IMG/VR virus record: IMGVR_UViG_3300013099_000092
Location: 1-23,748 of that record
Length of the DNA: 23,748 bases
Strand: one strand, 5' to 3'
From: a virus
Shown here: positions 5,599 to 13,308 of the stretch, piece after piece
Layout of the letters: the number at the start of each line of letters is the position of its first letter
Position numbering within the stretch: position 1 is the first letter of the stretch
Made by a program: the position numbers and the translations under genes
Notes under the pieces: generated by a model
Databases searched by the model: none
Seen by the model: the letters and a program-made list of their open reading frames with translations, nothing else
What the model was told of the DNA's origin: nothing

Positions 5599-7062
5599 GT
5601 GAATAAAGCAAGTGAAAAACTAAAAATTTGGAGAGAGAATCCAGTAATATTTGTCAAGGACAATTTCGGTAAAGAGATTGAGCCGGATGTTTGGCAAATT
5701 CAAGCATTGGAGGCCTTCGCTTCAAAAGACAATGAAAAGATGAGAATAGCATTACTCGCTTGTTCTGGCCCAGGTAAGTCGTGCGTACTAGCATGGATAG
5801 GGCTTAATTTTCTTTGTTGTTATGGAGATAAAGATGACGCTCCGAAGGGAGTTGCGGTTTCAATATCTAGGGACGCTCTACGGGATACACTCTGGGTTGA
5901 GTTTTCTAAATGGATGCAAAAGAGTGAGTTCATATCATCTCAATTTACTTTTACACAAACTCGTATTTTCCTAAATGAGAGGCCGAATGACTGGTTTATT
6001 TCGGCTAGATCATTTCCTAAATCAGCAGACCTTGAGACAATAGGGAAAACATTATCAGGACTACATTCAAAATATTTACTTTATTTATTGGATGAGTCTG
6101 CAGCAATACCAAAAGAGATTTTGAAAGCGGCTGAACAAGGTTTGGGCGAGACAATGCAAAGGGATGGTGGTTTTTGCAAGATTGTACAGGCCGGTAACCC
6201 GATAACAAAGGAAGGATCTCTATTTTTTGCAGCGGAAGACGATGAATGGTACACGATAAATATCACTTCAGATCCTGACGACCCTAATAGGTCAAAGAGA
6301 ATATCAATCGATTGGGCAAGATCTCAGATCAAGAAATTCGGGCGTGATGACCCGTGGATTTTAAGTTATATAATGGGAAGGTTTCCTGAAAGTGCGATTA
6401 ATACGTTGTTATCTGATTCAGAGGTTGATGATGCTATGAAGAGGCATTATACAATTGCTGATTATGGACATGCTCAAAAGCGGTTAAGCTGTGATGTTGC
6501 TTTCCAGGGGCTTGACAGCACTGTCATTTTCCCACGTCAAGGGCTTGCAGCTTTTAATTATGTTGAAATGCGTGGTGCCGATGGGCCAACGGTCGCGGCC
6601 CGGATACTTCAAGCAATGGAAAACTGGGGAGATGTTGACAGTATATATGTTGATTCAACGGGTGGTTATGGGAGCTCAGTTATTGACTCTCTTCTCATGG
6701 CCGGACATCCGCCAGTAGGGGTTAACTTTAGTAGCAAAGCAATAGACAGTGAAAAATATTATAATTGTCGTGCCGAGATGTATATGAACTTAGCTAAATG
6801 GATAAAGCGTGGTGGTGCAATCCCTAAATGCGAACGGTTAAGGAAAGAATTAACAACGGTAACATACTCGTCTAAGAACGGTCGCCTAATACTTGAGAGT
6901 AAAGAACAAATTAAAAAGAGGATAGGCCGGTCTCCTGATATAGCTGATGCTTTAGCAATTAGTTTTTATCATCCTGACCAACCGGCAAAAGATGAATTTG
7001 AATACTTAAGGAAAGGGAAGCCAAATTTCAAGAGTGAATATGACCCCTTTGAAAATATATGA
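5599..7062 (+). CDS. terL: Terminase large subunit (packaging ATPase and nuclease)
   Basis: This 487-residue motor protein pumps DNA into the prohead and cuts it. The ATPase half has a Walker A 'ACSGPGKS' at residues 54-61 and a Walker B 'LLYLLDE' with D165-E166. The RNase H-fold nuclease half has three acidic positions: D299 in 'LSCDVAFQG', D352 in 'IYVDSTGGYG' and D450 in 'PDIADALAISF'. Length is normal for the family. The GTG at 5599 is chosen because an in-frame TAG at 5590-5592 blocks any earlier start. Its ribosome binding site is weak (GGGTAG), so coupling to the upstream gene is likely. Its end overlaps the acyltransferase start (ATGA). It should dock on the portal encoded from 7894. 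Confidence 0.96.
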   Translation: MNKASEKLKIWRENPVIFVKDNFGKEIEPDVWQIQALEAFASKDNEKMRIALLACSGPGKSCVLAWIGLNFLCCYGDKDDAPKGVAVSISRDALRDTLWVEFSKWMQKSEFISSQFTFTQTRIFLNERPNDWFISARSFPKSADLETIGKTLSGLHSKYLLYLLDESAAIPKEILKAAEQGLGETMQRDGGFCKIVQAGNPITKEGSLFFAAEDDEWYTINITSDPDDPNRSKRISIDWARSQIKKFGRDDPWILSYIMGRFPESAINTLLSDSEVDDAMKRHYTIADYGHAQKRLSCDVAFQGLDSTVIFPRQGLAAFNYVEMRGADGPTVAARILQAMENWGDVDSIYVDSTGGYGSSVIDSLLMAGHPPVGVNFSSKAIDSEKYYNCRAEMYMNLAKWIKRGGAIPKCERLRKELTTVTYSSKNGRLILESKEQIKKRIGRSPDIADALAISFYHPDQPAKDEFEYLRKGKPNFKSEYDPFENI

Positions 7063-7496
7063 TTAAATTTAACATAGAAAAATGGGATGGTTTTTACAAG
7101 GATGCTTATCCTTTGATGAAAGCTAACTCTGAAGAGATTAACATTTTCAATGCTCCACTTGAGATTGACGTTGAAATATATGAGGCACTTGAAGAGATAG
7201 GGCATCTCAAATGCTTTACTGCTAGGGAAAATGGTGTGTTGGTTGGTTATGCTGTTTTTACAGTGAGTGGCCATATCAATTATACATCAAAACTAATAGC
7301 ATCTCAGATTGTAATCTATGTAAAGCCTGAATTTAGAACATTAGGAATTAGGCTTATAAAGCATACTGAGGTTGAGCTCAAAAAGCTGGGTGCCCAAATA
7401 ATTGTACAAGGTGCTCCTGTTATTAGTAGACTAGGGGTAGTCCTCGAGAGATTAGGTTACAAGGAATTAGAAACTTTATACAGTAAGGAGATATGA
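7059..7496 (+). CDS. GNAT-type N-acyltransferase
   Basis: A 145-residue protein with the GNAT layout: an N-terminal helix pair, a 'ARENGVLVGYAVFTVSGH' strand pair (about 55-72), the central strand 'SQIVIYVKPEFRTLGIR' (82-98) leading into a helix, and a C-terminal 'LERLGYKELETLYSKEI' typical of the family end. The acetyl-CoA loop, normally R-x-x-G-x-G/A, reads R93-T-L-G96-I-R98: the Arg and first Gly are kept but the small residue at the third position is replaced by Arg. Catalysis is therefore uncertain. A GNAT gene between the terminase and portal genes is a known arrangement in podovirus-like genomes; its substrate is unknown. The start overlaps the terL stop. Confidence 0.82.
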   Translation: MIKFNIEKWDGFYKDAYPLMKANSEEINIFNAPLEIDVEIYEALEEIGHLKCFTARENGVLVGYAVFTVSGHINYTSKLIASQIVIYVKPEFRTLGIRLIKHTEVELKKLGAQIIVQGAPVISRLGVVLERLGYKELETLYSKEI

Positions 7497-7497
7497 T

Positions 7498-7893
7498 ATG
7501 AGCAGCGTAGTAAAGACATTCAAAGGCCTAGCAAAGGGCATTGAAAAGACTGCTGAATGGGGTGGTGATGTTGTTGAGAGTGGTTATAAAGACGCAATAG
7601 GTGAGGGTGGCGAAAGTCCTGACGAAAAAATGAAAAGAGAAGCAAAGGAAGCCGGGGAAAAAGAGATTGCGACTCAAAAAGCTAAACAAGATGAACTAAT
7701 TGCCGCTGGCGAGAAGAGAAAAAAACAGGTCGGTGCTGAAAAAGCTGCAACAAAAAGTTTATCGACTGCAAAAAACAGACAATCAAGAAAATCTAGTAGT
7801 GGGAGAAAGTCAACTCTCCTTACAGATACTTTGGGTGGTACTTCAGGGGAAACTGAGGAAACTCTAGGGAAAAAATCTTTACTGGGGCTATAA
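7498..7893 (+). CDS. Small charged virion-type protein upstream of the portal
   Basis: A 131-residue protein starting at ATG 7498 with AAGGAGA upstream. The N-terminus is a short amphipathic region ('VVKTFKGLAKGIEKTAEWGG'). Residues ~40-95 form a long, highly charged helix rich in Lys, Glu and Ala. The C-terminus reads 'GRKSTLLTDTLGG' and ends 'GKKSLLGL'. That ending ('S-T-[IL]-L-T-x-x-L-G' then 'KK-[ST]-LLG') recurs in small proteins just before the portal gene in podovirus-type genomes. The function is not established to my knowledge. Its placement and basic/helical character suggest a minor virion or head-assembly protein. Confidence 0.7.
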   Translation: MSSVVKTFKGLAKGIEKTAEWGGDVVESGYKDAIGEGGESPDEKMKREAKEAGEKEIATQKAKQDELIAAGEKRKKQVGAEKAATKSLSTAKNRQSRKSSSGRKSTLLTDTLGGTSGETEETLGKKSLLGL

Positions 7894-9600
7894 ATGAAAA
7901 AAACGAAACCAAACCAATTAACAGAGATGCAAAGATGCGAACTAATTAGGCAACAACTTGATAATGAGATTAGTAGCTTTAAATCATATTGGAGAGATAT
8001 TTCAAATTACATCCTTCCAAGGCGTTCAAGGTTTTTTGTTACGGATGTAAATAAAGGTGATCGTAGAAACCAAGATATAATTGATGCGACTGGGAGCCTT
8101 GCAGTAAGGACGCTTTCAAGTGGAATGATGTCAGGGATAACTTCCCCTAGTCGGCCATGGTTTAAGCTGAATGGTTCTGGCCTAGATGAAGGTCAAAGAG
8201 AAGCGGCTGCAAATTATTTAAAGCAAGTTTCGGACATTATGAGGGGGGTATTCTTACGGAGCAATCTGTATAATGTCTTACCTAGTATGTATGGTGATCT
8301 TGGATCATTTGGGACGGCCGCGATTTTAATGGAGAGTGATCCTGACACAGTGGTTAATTTTACTTCATTTTTGATCGGATCTTATAGAATATCGTGTAAT
8401 AAAAAGGGGCTTGTACGAGTCTTTTCACGAGAGTTCGAAATGACAATTAGACAGATGGTAGAAAAATTCCCGTGGGAAAACCTTCCTTCCACTGTTCAAG
8501 AACAATATGAAAAAGGGATTACAGAGGAGTATGTAGGTATTGTTCACATTATCAAGCCAAATGATAACTATAATCCTAAGAGACTGGATGCTAAGTATAA
8601 AAAATATGCATCATACTATTATGAAAAGAGCACTGGTACGAACAGTGTAAAAAATATTGCTCAATCGACTCATGGTAAATTTTTATCAGAGAGTGGTTAT
8701 GATTATTTTCCAGTACTAGCTCCAAGATGGGAAACTGCAGGTGAGGATACATATGGTACTAATGCACCTGGTATGATTGCCCTTGGAGATGTTAAGCAAT
8801 TACAACTTGGAGAAAAAAGAACTGCTGCAGCGATTGACCAAAAAGTTAAGCCTTCAATGGTAGGGCCGCTTGCTTTAAAGAATACGAAGGCAAGTATTTT
8901 ACCAGGAGATATCACTTATCTTGACGAGAGAGAGGGATCAACAAAATTCAGGCGACTGTTTGAAATTGATTTTGACATCCGTGAACTTGAAGGTAAACAA
9001 CAAGAGATAAGGCAGCGAATTAGTCGGGCATTTTATGAGGATCTTTTTCTCATGCTTGCTAATACAAATAGATCTCAGATTACAGCACGTGAAATTGATG
9101 AGAGACATGAGGAAAAACTTCTAGCTCTTGGCCCTGTTTTAGAGAGAATTAATCAAGATGTACTCGATCCATTGATTGAAAATACGTTTATGATCCTTGA
9201 TAAGCAAGGCCTACTCCCCGAACCTCCGGAGAGTCTCCAGGGCGTTGACTATAAAGTCGAATATGTATCGGTTATGGCCCAAGCTCAAAAGCTTACTGGC
9301 ATAGGGAATATTGAAAGACTTGTAGGGTTTGTTACTCAGGTTGCACAGCTTAATCCTGAGGCAGCTCAAAAGATTGACATGGACACAATGATTCAAGAGT
9401 ATGCGGAGCTTGTAAGTGTAGAGCCTGACATGATTGTTTCAAAAGAAGAAATGGACAAGATAAGGGCCGCTCAAGCTCAAGCTCAAGCTCAACAAGCTCA
9501 AGCTCAACAACAAATGGACCAGGTTGATGCTGCAAAGACGATGAGTGAAACAAAAATGGATGAGGGTTCCGCACTTGACGGGCTATTGGAGCAGGCTTAA
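7894..9600 (+). CDS. Portal / head-tail connector protein
   Basis: A 568-residue protein of the Head-tail connector (PF12236-type) portal family, which forms the ring through which DNA enters and leaves. Diagnostic blocks include 'SNYILPRRSRF' (about 42-52), 'SGMMSGITSPSRPWFKL' (76-92) and 'PRWETAGEDTYGTNAPGM' (about 277-294). A long C-terminal helix begins with 'TAREIDERHEEKLLALGPVL'. Near the C-terminus (about 522-545) is an Ala/Gln run written by the hexamer GCTCAA. Such Gln-rich tails are common in portals of this type. The start directly follows the upstream TAA. The end overlaps the next start (TAATG at 9598-9602). Confidence 0.95.
   Translation: MKKTKPNQLTEMQRCELIRQQLDNEISSFKSYWRDISNYILPRRSRFFVTDVNKGDRRNQDIIDATGSLAVRTLSSGMMSGITSPSRPWFKLNGSGLDEGQREAAANYLKQVSDIMRGVFLRSNLYNVLPSMYGDLGSFGTAAILMESDPDTVVNFTSFLIGSYRISCNKKGLVRVFSREFEMTIRQMVEKFPWENLPSTVQEQYEKGITEEYVGIVHIIKPNDNYNPKRLDAKYKKYASYYYEKSTGTNSVKNIAQSTHGKFLSESGYDYFPVLAPRWETAGEDTYGTNAPGMIALGDVKQLQLGEKRTAAAIDQKVKPSMVGPLALKNTKASILPGDITYLDEREGSTKFRRLFEIDFDIRELEGKQQEIRQRISRAFYEDLFLMLANTNRSQITAREIDERHEEKLLALGPVLERINQDVLDPLIENTFMILDKQGLLPEPPESLQGVDYKVEYVSVMAQAQKLTGIGNIERLVGFVTQVAQLNPEAAQKIDMDTMIQEYAELVSVEPDMIVSKEEMDKIRAAQAQAQAQQAQAQQQMDQVDAAKTMSETKMDEGSALDGLLEQA
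9469..9513 (+). repeat. GCTCAA hexamer repeat inside the portal gene
   Basis: GCTCAA occurs in tandem four times (9469-9492), then CAA, then two more GCTCAA (9496-9507), then CAACAA. It encodes the Ala-Gln tail of the portal. In-frame expansion or contraction would only change tail length. Confidence 0.85.
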
Positions 9601-9917
9601 TGCAAAAAAGTATAAGTGATGAAAAAGAAGTAAAGAGGGCCGAGCGTAAAGAAAAAGATCTCAGGAAACAAGAGCTTAACGACATACGCACTGTCCTAAG
9701 TAATGCCTCAGGACGTAGGTTCCTTTGGCGTATATTGTCAAAGTGCAATACATTTAATAGCGTATATACAAAGGATGAGAATAGAGTTTTCTATAATTCA
9801 GGGCAGCAAGATATTGGCCATTTTTTAATGGCCGAAGTTGTTGAAACGGATGAAAACTTATTGTTAAAAATGATGAAGGATAACCAAACAAAAAATAATG
9901 GAGAGATCAATGACTGA
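9600..9917 (+). CDS. Bbp19-like protein
   Basis: A 105-residue protein. The first 30 residues are a charged helix. The core is 'GRRFLWRILSKCNTFNSVY' followed by 'YNSGQQDIGHFLMAEVVE'. The pattern 'G-R-R-F-L-W-x-[IL]-L-x-x-C' with a following 'G-x-x-x-[IV]-G-x-x-L-x-x-[EV]' matches the small conserved protein first named Bbp19 in Bordetella phage BPP-1, which lies between portal and scaffold/coat genes. Its precise role is unknown to me; a virion assembly or structural role is inferred from the fixed gene order. It overlaps the portal stop (TAATG) and the scaffold start. Confidence 0.8.
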   Translation: MQKSISDEKEVKRAERKEKDLRKQELNDIRTVLSNASGRRFLWRILSKCNTFNSVYTKDENRVFYNSGQQDIGHFLMAEVVETDENLLLKMMKDNQTKNNGEIND

Positions 9918-10590
9918 AGAAAATGTAGTAGTGACAGATACAGAGATTGAAGTAAAAGCTGAAGATTTACTTTATGATAATAAAGAGGAAACAAACACTG
10001 ATGAAAGTGATGCTGATTCTACTGGTAAGGAAACGAATTCAAGCGAAGAGAGCGAGAGCGACAAAGTAGCAAATGAAGGAAACAAAACAGGTCAGGGAGA
10101 AGAGGATAAGCTTGAAGACAGTGAAAGCAAAGAAATTGTTTATGATCTTGAGTTGGGAGAAAAGACGTTTTTGGCCAAAGGAAATGTTGATGCGGTTGTT
10201 GGTTTTGCAAAAGAACACAATCTATCAAATGATGCTGCTAAAGATATCCTCACAAAACAAGACTTAGCAGTAGCTGATTTTGTTACTCGACAAGAGGCTG
10301 CACAGGTGGCCGAAACAAATGCTTGGGCCGAGGAAGTAAAATCCGATGCCGAGTTAGGTGGCGATAATTTGACTGCGACAATTGAGAATTCGAAAAGTGT
10401 TCTTGATCGTTTTGGCTCGGATGAATTGACTTCCATGTTAAGAGATTCAGGCAACGGGAATAATCCGGTTGTTGTTCGTTTCTTATCAAAAATAGGTGCT
10501 GCAATGGCCGAAGATAAGTCGATTAGTTCGACAAGGCACGGGGAAACATCGGTATCGGACGCAGATAAATTTTACGGTATTAACAATTAA
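9910..10590 (+). CDS. Scaffolding protein (capsid assembly)
   Basis: A 226-residue, very acidic protein with the signs of a podovirus scaffold. A low-complexity N-terminal ~75 residues are rich in Glu, Asp, Ser and Asn. A short folded segment follows ('VYDLELGEKTFLAKGNVDAV'), then a helical region. The C-terminal block 'NGNNPVVVRFLSKIGAAMAE' has the pattern 'G-x-x-x-x-[FV]-[VI]-R-x-[FL]-x-x-[IL]-G' common to such proteins. I start it at ATG 9910, preceded by GGAGAG; an in-frame ATG at 9898 leaves no good ribosome binding site. It sits directly before the coat gene, the usual scaffold position. The scaffold would organise coat subunits and then leave the head. Confidence 0.82.
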   Translation: MTEENVVVTDTEIEVKAEDLLYDNKEETNTDESDADSTGKETNSSEESESDKVANEGNKTGQGEEDKLEDSESKEIVYDLELGEKTFLAKGNVDAVVGFAKEHNLSNDAAKDILTKQDLAVADFVTRQEAAQVAETNAWAEEVKSDAELGGDNLTATIENSKSVLDRFGSDELTSMLRDSGNGNNPVVVRFLSKIGAAMAEDKSISSTRHGETSVSDADKFYGINN

Positions 10591-10604
10591 CAAAGGACAT
10601 TAAA

Positions 10605-11597
10605 ATGGCAGTATTAAGTACAACAGCATTAACAATTGCAGATCACGCAAAGAGACTTGATCCGGATGGGAAAATCCCTATGATTGTTGAGATGCTTGCA
10701 GAAACAAACGAAATTCTTGACGATATGCTTTTTATCGAAGGAAACCTACCTACAGGTCATAGAACTACAGTAAGAACAGGCCTTCCAACTGCTTACTGGA
10801 GATTATTAAATGCAGGTGTTCAACCTTCAAAGTCAAGTACAGCTCAAATTGATGAGCAAGCTGGACTACTTGAAGCATGGTCTGAGGTTGATCCTGAAGT
10901 TGCTAATCTTAATGGTAACGTAAATGCTTTTAGACTTTCTGAAGCGTCTGCTTTTATTGAAGCAATGTCTCAAGAGATGAGTTCAACAACTTTTTACGGG
11001 AATAGCTCAGCAGCTCCAGAAGAGTTCACTGGCCTTGCAGTTCGTTACTCAGATCTTTCAGCGGCAAATGCACAGAATATTATTGATGCTGGTGGTACAG
11101 GATCGGATAACACTTCAATATGGTTAATAGTTTGGGGCGAGCAATCAGTTTGTGGTATCTTTCCAAAAGGTTCTAAAGCTGGCCTTGAGCATAATGATCT
11201 TGGTGAGCAGACTGTTACTAAAGCAGATGGTTCTAAGATGAGAGCACTTCAAGACCAATTCAAGTGGAAATGTGGAATAGCTCTTAAAGATTGGAGATAT
11301 GCGGTTCGTATCCCTAATATTGACGTTTCAAACTTAGTTGCAAAATCAAGTGCTGCAGACTTAACTGAGCTTATGATTAAAGCAATGCATAGAATTCCTA
11401 ATCTTAATAGAGGGAAAGCAGTATTTTACATGAATAGAAGCGTTATCCAGATGCTAGACATCCAAAGACGTGATGTTATGACTGCAAGTGCAAGCTTGAG
11501 TTACAATGAAGTAGATGGAAAGTTAATCCCTCATTTTCGTCAAGTACCTGTAAAAACTTGTGACACAATCCTAGAGACTGAGGAGAGAGTTATCTAG
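10605..11597 (+). CDS. Major capsid protein (HK97-fold, BPP-1-like)
   Basis: A 330-residue coat protein. Length, position after the scaffold and the absence of an N-terminal processing region fit the BPP-1/P22-like type of coat. N-terminal landmarks are 'TIADHAKRLDPDGKIPMIVE', a helix leading to the E-loop region 'TGHRTTVRTGLPTAYWRLLN'. Later landmarks are 'FIEAMSQEMSSTTFYGNSS', 'EFTGLAVRYSDLSAANAQNI' and the C-terminal 'HFRQVPVKTCDTILETE'. The 'R-T-G-L-P-x-x-x-W-R' and 'F-x-G-L-[AS]-x-R-Y' motifs recur in this coat family. AAAGGA lies upstream of the ATG. A terminator-like hairpin follows 13 bases after the stop, which would let coat mRNA be made in excess of later genes. Confidence 0.9.
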   Translation: MAVLSTTALTIADHAKRLDPDGKIPMIVEMLAETNEILDDMLFIEGNLPTGHRTTVRTGLPTAYWRLLNAGVQPSKSSTAQIDEQAGLLEAWSEVDPEVANLNGNVNAFRLSEASAFIEAMSQEMSSTTFYGNSSAAPEEFTGLAVRYSDLSAANAQNIIDAGGTGSDNTSIWLIVWGEQSVCGIFPKGSKAGLEHNDLGEQTVTKADGSKMRALQDQFKWKCGIALKDWRYAVRIPNIDVSNLVAKSSAADLTELMIKAMHRIPNLNRGKAVFYMNRSVIQMLDIQRRDVMTASASLSYNEVDGKLIPHFRQVPVKTCDTILETEERVI

Positions 11598-11610
11598 TTT
11601 TACAAACCAT

Positions 11611-11637
11611 GAGGATAGGTTAAAATGGCTTATCCTC
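11611..11637 (+). terminator. Terminator-like hairpin after the coat gene
   Basis: GAGGATA (11611-11617) pairs with TATCCTC (11631-11637), and three further pairs inside (two of them G-U) leave a seven-base loop. The following sequence TCTTATTATGTTAATTTTTTT is T-rich but not a clean T-run, so termination is probably partial. An mRNA stability role is also possible. Confidence 0.5.
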
Positions 11638-11670
11638 TCTTATTATGTTAATTTTTTTAAGGAGAATATT

Positions 11671-12102
11671 ATGATTATCGATTCACTCAACCTTTTTTCT
11701 GATGAGCAGGCGTTAACTGCAACAGCGGACTCTACTAACATTATCGATCTTGGCGCAAATCGCAAGATTGGAGTAGGTGAGCCTATGAGTGTTGCAATTT
11801 GTTTGACTGTTGGAGCCGATGACACGGACACTAACGAAACTTATGTTGCTACACTTGTAACAAGTGCTACAAGTAACTTTGCTTCTAGTGAAGTTATCGG
11901 AACGGCAACTATTGCAGCAGGTGCCGATGCTGGAACTAAAGTAGTAATACCTGTTGCTGCAGATGACCGGGCCAATAGATATTTAAAAGTAATCTACACT
12001 CTTGGAGGAACTACTCCTTCAGTGACTGTAAAGACGTTTTTAACTCTTACAAGCATGATCCAAAATGATACTGTTTATGCAAGTGGAGTTACAATCTCTT
12101 AG
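11671..12102 (+). CDS. Capsid cement protein (Bbp16-like)
   Basis: A 143-residue beta-rich protein right after the coat gene, with a strong ribosome binding site (AAGGAG). It begins 'MIIDSLNLFSDEQALTATAD' and continues with strand-rich segments such as 'VAICLTVGADDTDTNETYVA', ending at 'LTSMIQNDTVYASGVTIS'. The opening 'D-x-x-N-x-F-S-D-x-Q-A-[LV]-T-A-T-A' is a hallmark of the cement protein called Bbp16 in BPP-1, a jelly-roll protein on the capsid exterior. It would lock coat capsomers together. The gene is isolated by the hairpin upstream and the terminator downstream, with only one small gene following it, which suits independent dosing of coat and cement. Confidence 0.85.
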   Translation: MIIDSLNLFSDEQALTATADSTNIIDLGANRKIGVGEPMSVAICLTVGADDTDTNETYVATLVTSATSNFASSEVIGTATIAAGADAGTKVVIPVAADDRANRYLKVIYTLGGTTPSVTVKTFLTLTSMIQNDTVYASGVTIS

Positions 12103-12132
12103 TTGAGAAAAAAATAACCAAGGAGTTAACTA

Positions 12133-12333
12133 ATGAAAGTAAAAGCAATTGAGAAAGGCTACTATAACAACAAGAGAATGGTGAAGGGGACGGTTTTTCA
12201 CATTAAAGATAAGAAAGCGTTTTCTAAGGTATGGATGGTTGAAGTTAAAAAAGGTAATGGGCCTAAGAGTAATGGGCCTAAGATTGACGAGCCTGAGGTT
12301 GTAGTAGAAGGACAAGAGCAAGACGTTATTTAA
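12133..12333 (+). CDS. Small conserved phage protein (unknown function)
   Basis: A 66-residue protein with AAGGAG upstream. Its pattern 'MKVKAIEKGYYNNKRMVKGT' then 'FHIKDKKAFSKVWMVEV' forms a small SH3-like/beta-barrel fold in appearance. The combination of an early 'G-[FY]-Y', then 'G-x-x-F-x-[IL]-K-D', then 'F-[SA]-x-x-W-M' is a pattern I remember from small proteins beside head genes in many phages. The last 20 residues are acidic and probably disordered, and contain a duplicated NGPK. No function is established to my knowledge. It shares a short transcription unit with the cement gene, ended by the terminator at 12338. Confidence 0.7.
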   Translation: MKVKAIEKGYYNNKRMVKGTVFHIKDKKAFSKVWMVEVKKGNGPKSNGPKIDEPEVVVEGQEQDVI

Positions 12334-12337
12334 TTAC

Positions 12338-12368
12338 AGAGGGGGGTCTGAAAAGGCCCTCTTTTTTT
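12338..12368 (+). terminator. Rho-independent terminator after the head genes
   Basis: AGAGGG (12338-12343) pairs with CCCTCT (12357-12362), with a G-rich loop region between, and is followed by an unbroken T-run (12362-12368). This is the clearest terminator in the window and divides head genes from tail genes. Confidence 0.8.
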
Positions 12369-12378
12369 AGAGGTCAGG

Positions 12379-12981
12379 ATGTCAACAAAAACTCAAATAT
12401 GTAACTTGGCCTTAAGTCATTTAGGCGTTGCAAAAGAAATAAGTAATTTAGAAGAAAGGTCAGGAGAAGCACAGGCATGCTCTAGATTTTATGATATCTC
12501 AAGGGAGATTGTTCTAAACGATATGGACTGGAACTTTGCTACTGGGTTTTTATCGCTTAACTTAATAGAGGAAAATCCAGTAACTGAGTGGGCCTATTCT
12601 TACAGGTATCCAGTAAAATGCTTAAATTCTCGAAGGATATTGTCGGGAATTAGAAATGATTCTGCAAAAACAAGAGTCCCTTACATGATATCGAATGATA
12701 CCGCTGGAAGGGTAATATACACAGATACAAAAGACGGTGTTTTAGAATATACACAAAACTTAGAGGACTCAAGCTTGTTTACTCCGGAGTTTGTTATGGC
12801 CTTATCATTTAGGCTTGCAGCTTATATTTCCCCACGGCTTACTGCAGGTGATCCGTACAAGATTAAAAACGATATGATTGCTCAATATCACATTGAGATA
12901 TTAAATGCTAAGAAGCAAAATTTTAATGAAAACAGAGATGAGCTACCACCAGAGTCTGAATTTATAACTACAAGGAATTAA
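12379..12981 (+). CDS. Tail adaptor / tail tubular protein A-like (gp11-like)
   Basis: A 200-residue protein of the podovirus head-completion family. It begins 'TQICNLALSHLGVAKEISNL', the family's typical N-terminal helix, which continues into 'FYDISREIVLNDMDWNFAT'. The block 'WAYSYRYPVKCLNSRRIL' is the conserved 'W-x-Y-x-Y-x-x-P-x-D/K-C' strand. Near the C-terminus a helix 'FVMALSFRLAAYISPRLTAG' matches the family's 'F-x-x-A-[LF]-x-x-x-L-A-x-x-x-A/S-x-x-[LI]-T'. It should bind beneath the portal and receive the nozzle. The ribosome binding site is AGAGGTCAGG, directly after the terminator's T-run, so any transcription of this gene must come from readthrough or a promoter not identified here. 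Confidence 0.88.
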   Translation: MSTKTQICNLALSHLGVAKEISNLEERSGEAQACSRFYDISREIVLNDMDWNFATGFLSLNLIEENPVTEWAYSYRYPVKCLNSRRILSGIRNDSAKTRVPYMISNDTAGRVIYTDTKDGVLEYTQNLEDSSLFTPEFVMALSFRLAAYISPRLTAGDPYKIKNDMIAQYHIEILNAKKQNFNENRDELPPESEFITTRN

Positions 12982-12984
12982 GTT

Positions 12985-13308
12985 ATGGCAAATATGGCAT
13001 TAAGTATTGAAGAGAAAAAAGATATGGGCGAGGCACCTAGTTTAATTGCTGATAAGCCAAAATTCCCATGTGGGTTACAACTTAGAATGTGTAATAGAAG
13101 CTTGAAAAAACTAGGGATTGATAAGGCACCTGGTATTGGAGAATCTTTTATGATCATGGCACGTGTTGAGGTTATAGGCGTAAATGCTGACCAAGATGAT
13201 GATGACACAAAAGAGTTTAATGTTGCGCTTCAGATAACTGATATGGAGATAGAGAAAAAAGAAGAAAAAAAAGAGAGTGCTGACTCTCTCTTTTATAGTG
13301 GGAATTAA
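12985..13308 (+). CDS. Capsid staple protein-like
   Basis: A 107-residue protein starting at ATG 12985 with AAGGAA upstream. It matches the small family annotated as phage capsid staple protein: an N-terminal region with an 'EEKKDM' helix, then 'PCGLQLRMCNRSLKKLGI' (the 'P-x-G-L-x-[IL]-x-[LM]-x-x-x-x-L-x-K-L-G' signature), a beta stretch 'SFMIMARVEVIGVNADQD', and 'FNVALQITDMEIE'. The C-terminus is charged. Staple proteins sit on the capsid surface and link capsomers. Position between adaptor and nozzle is normal for the BPP-1/Bcep22-like group. The assignment rests on recalled family signature and length. Confidence 0.78.
   Translation: MANMALSIEEKKDMGEAPSLIADKPKFPCGLQLRMCNRSLKKLGIDKAPGIGESFMIMARVEVIGVNADQDDDDTKEFNVALQITDMEIEKKEEKKESADSLFYSGN

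Noticed and set aside
9350-9748. 132-residue minus-strand open frame opposite the portal/Bbp19-like junction
   Set aside because: Shadow of the GCTCAA repeat and the plus-strand genes; low-complexity Leu/Glu run, no ribosome binding site logic, and both plus-strand genes are well supported.
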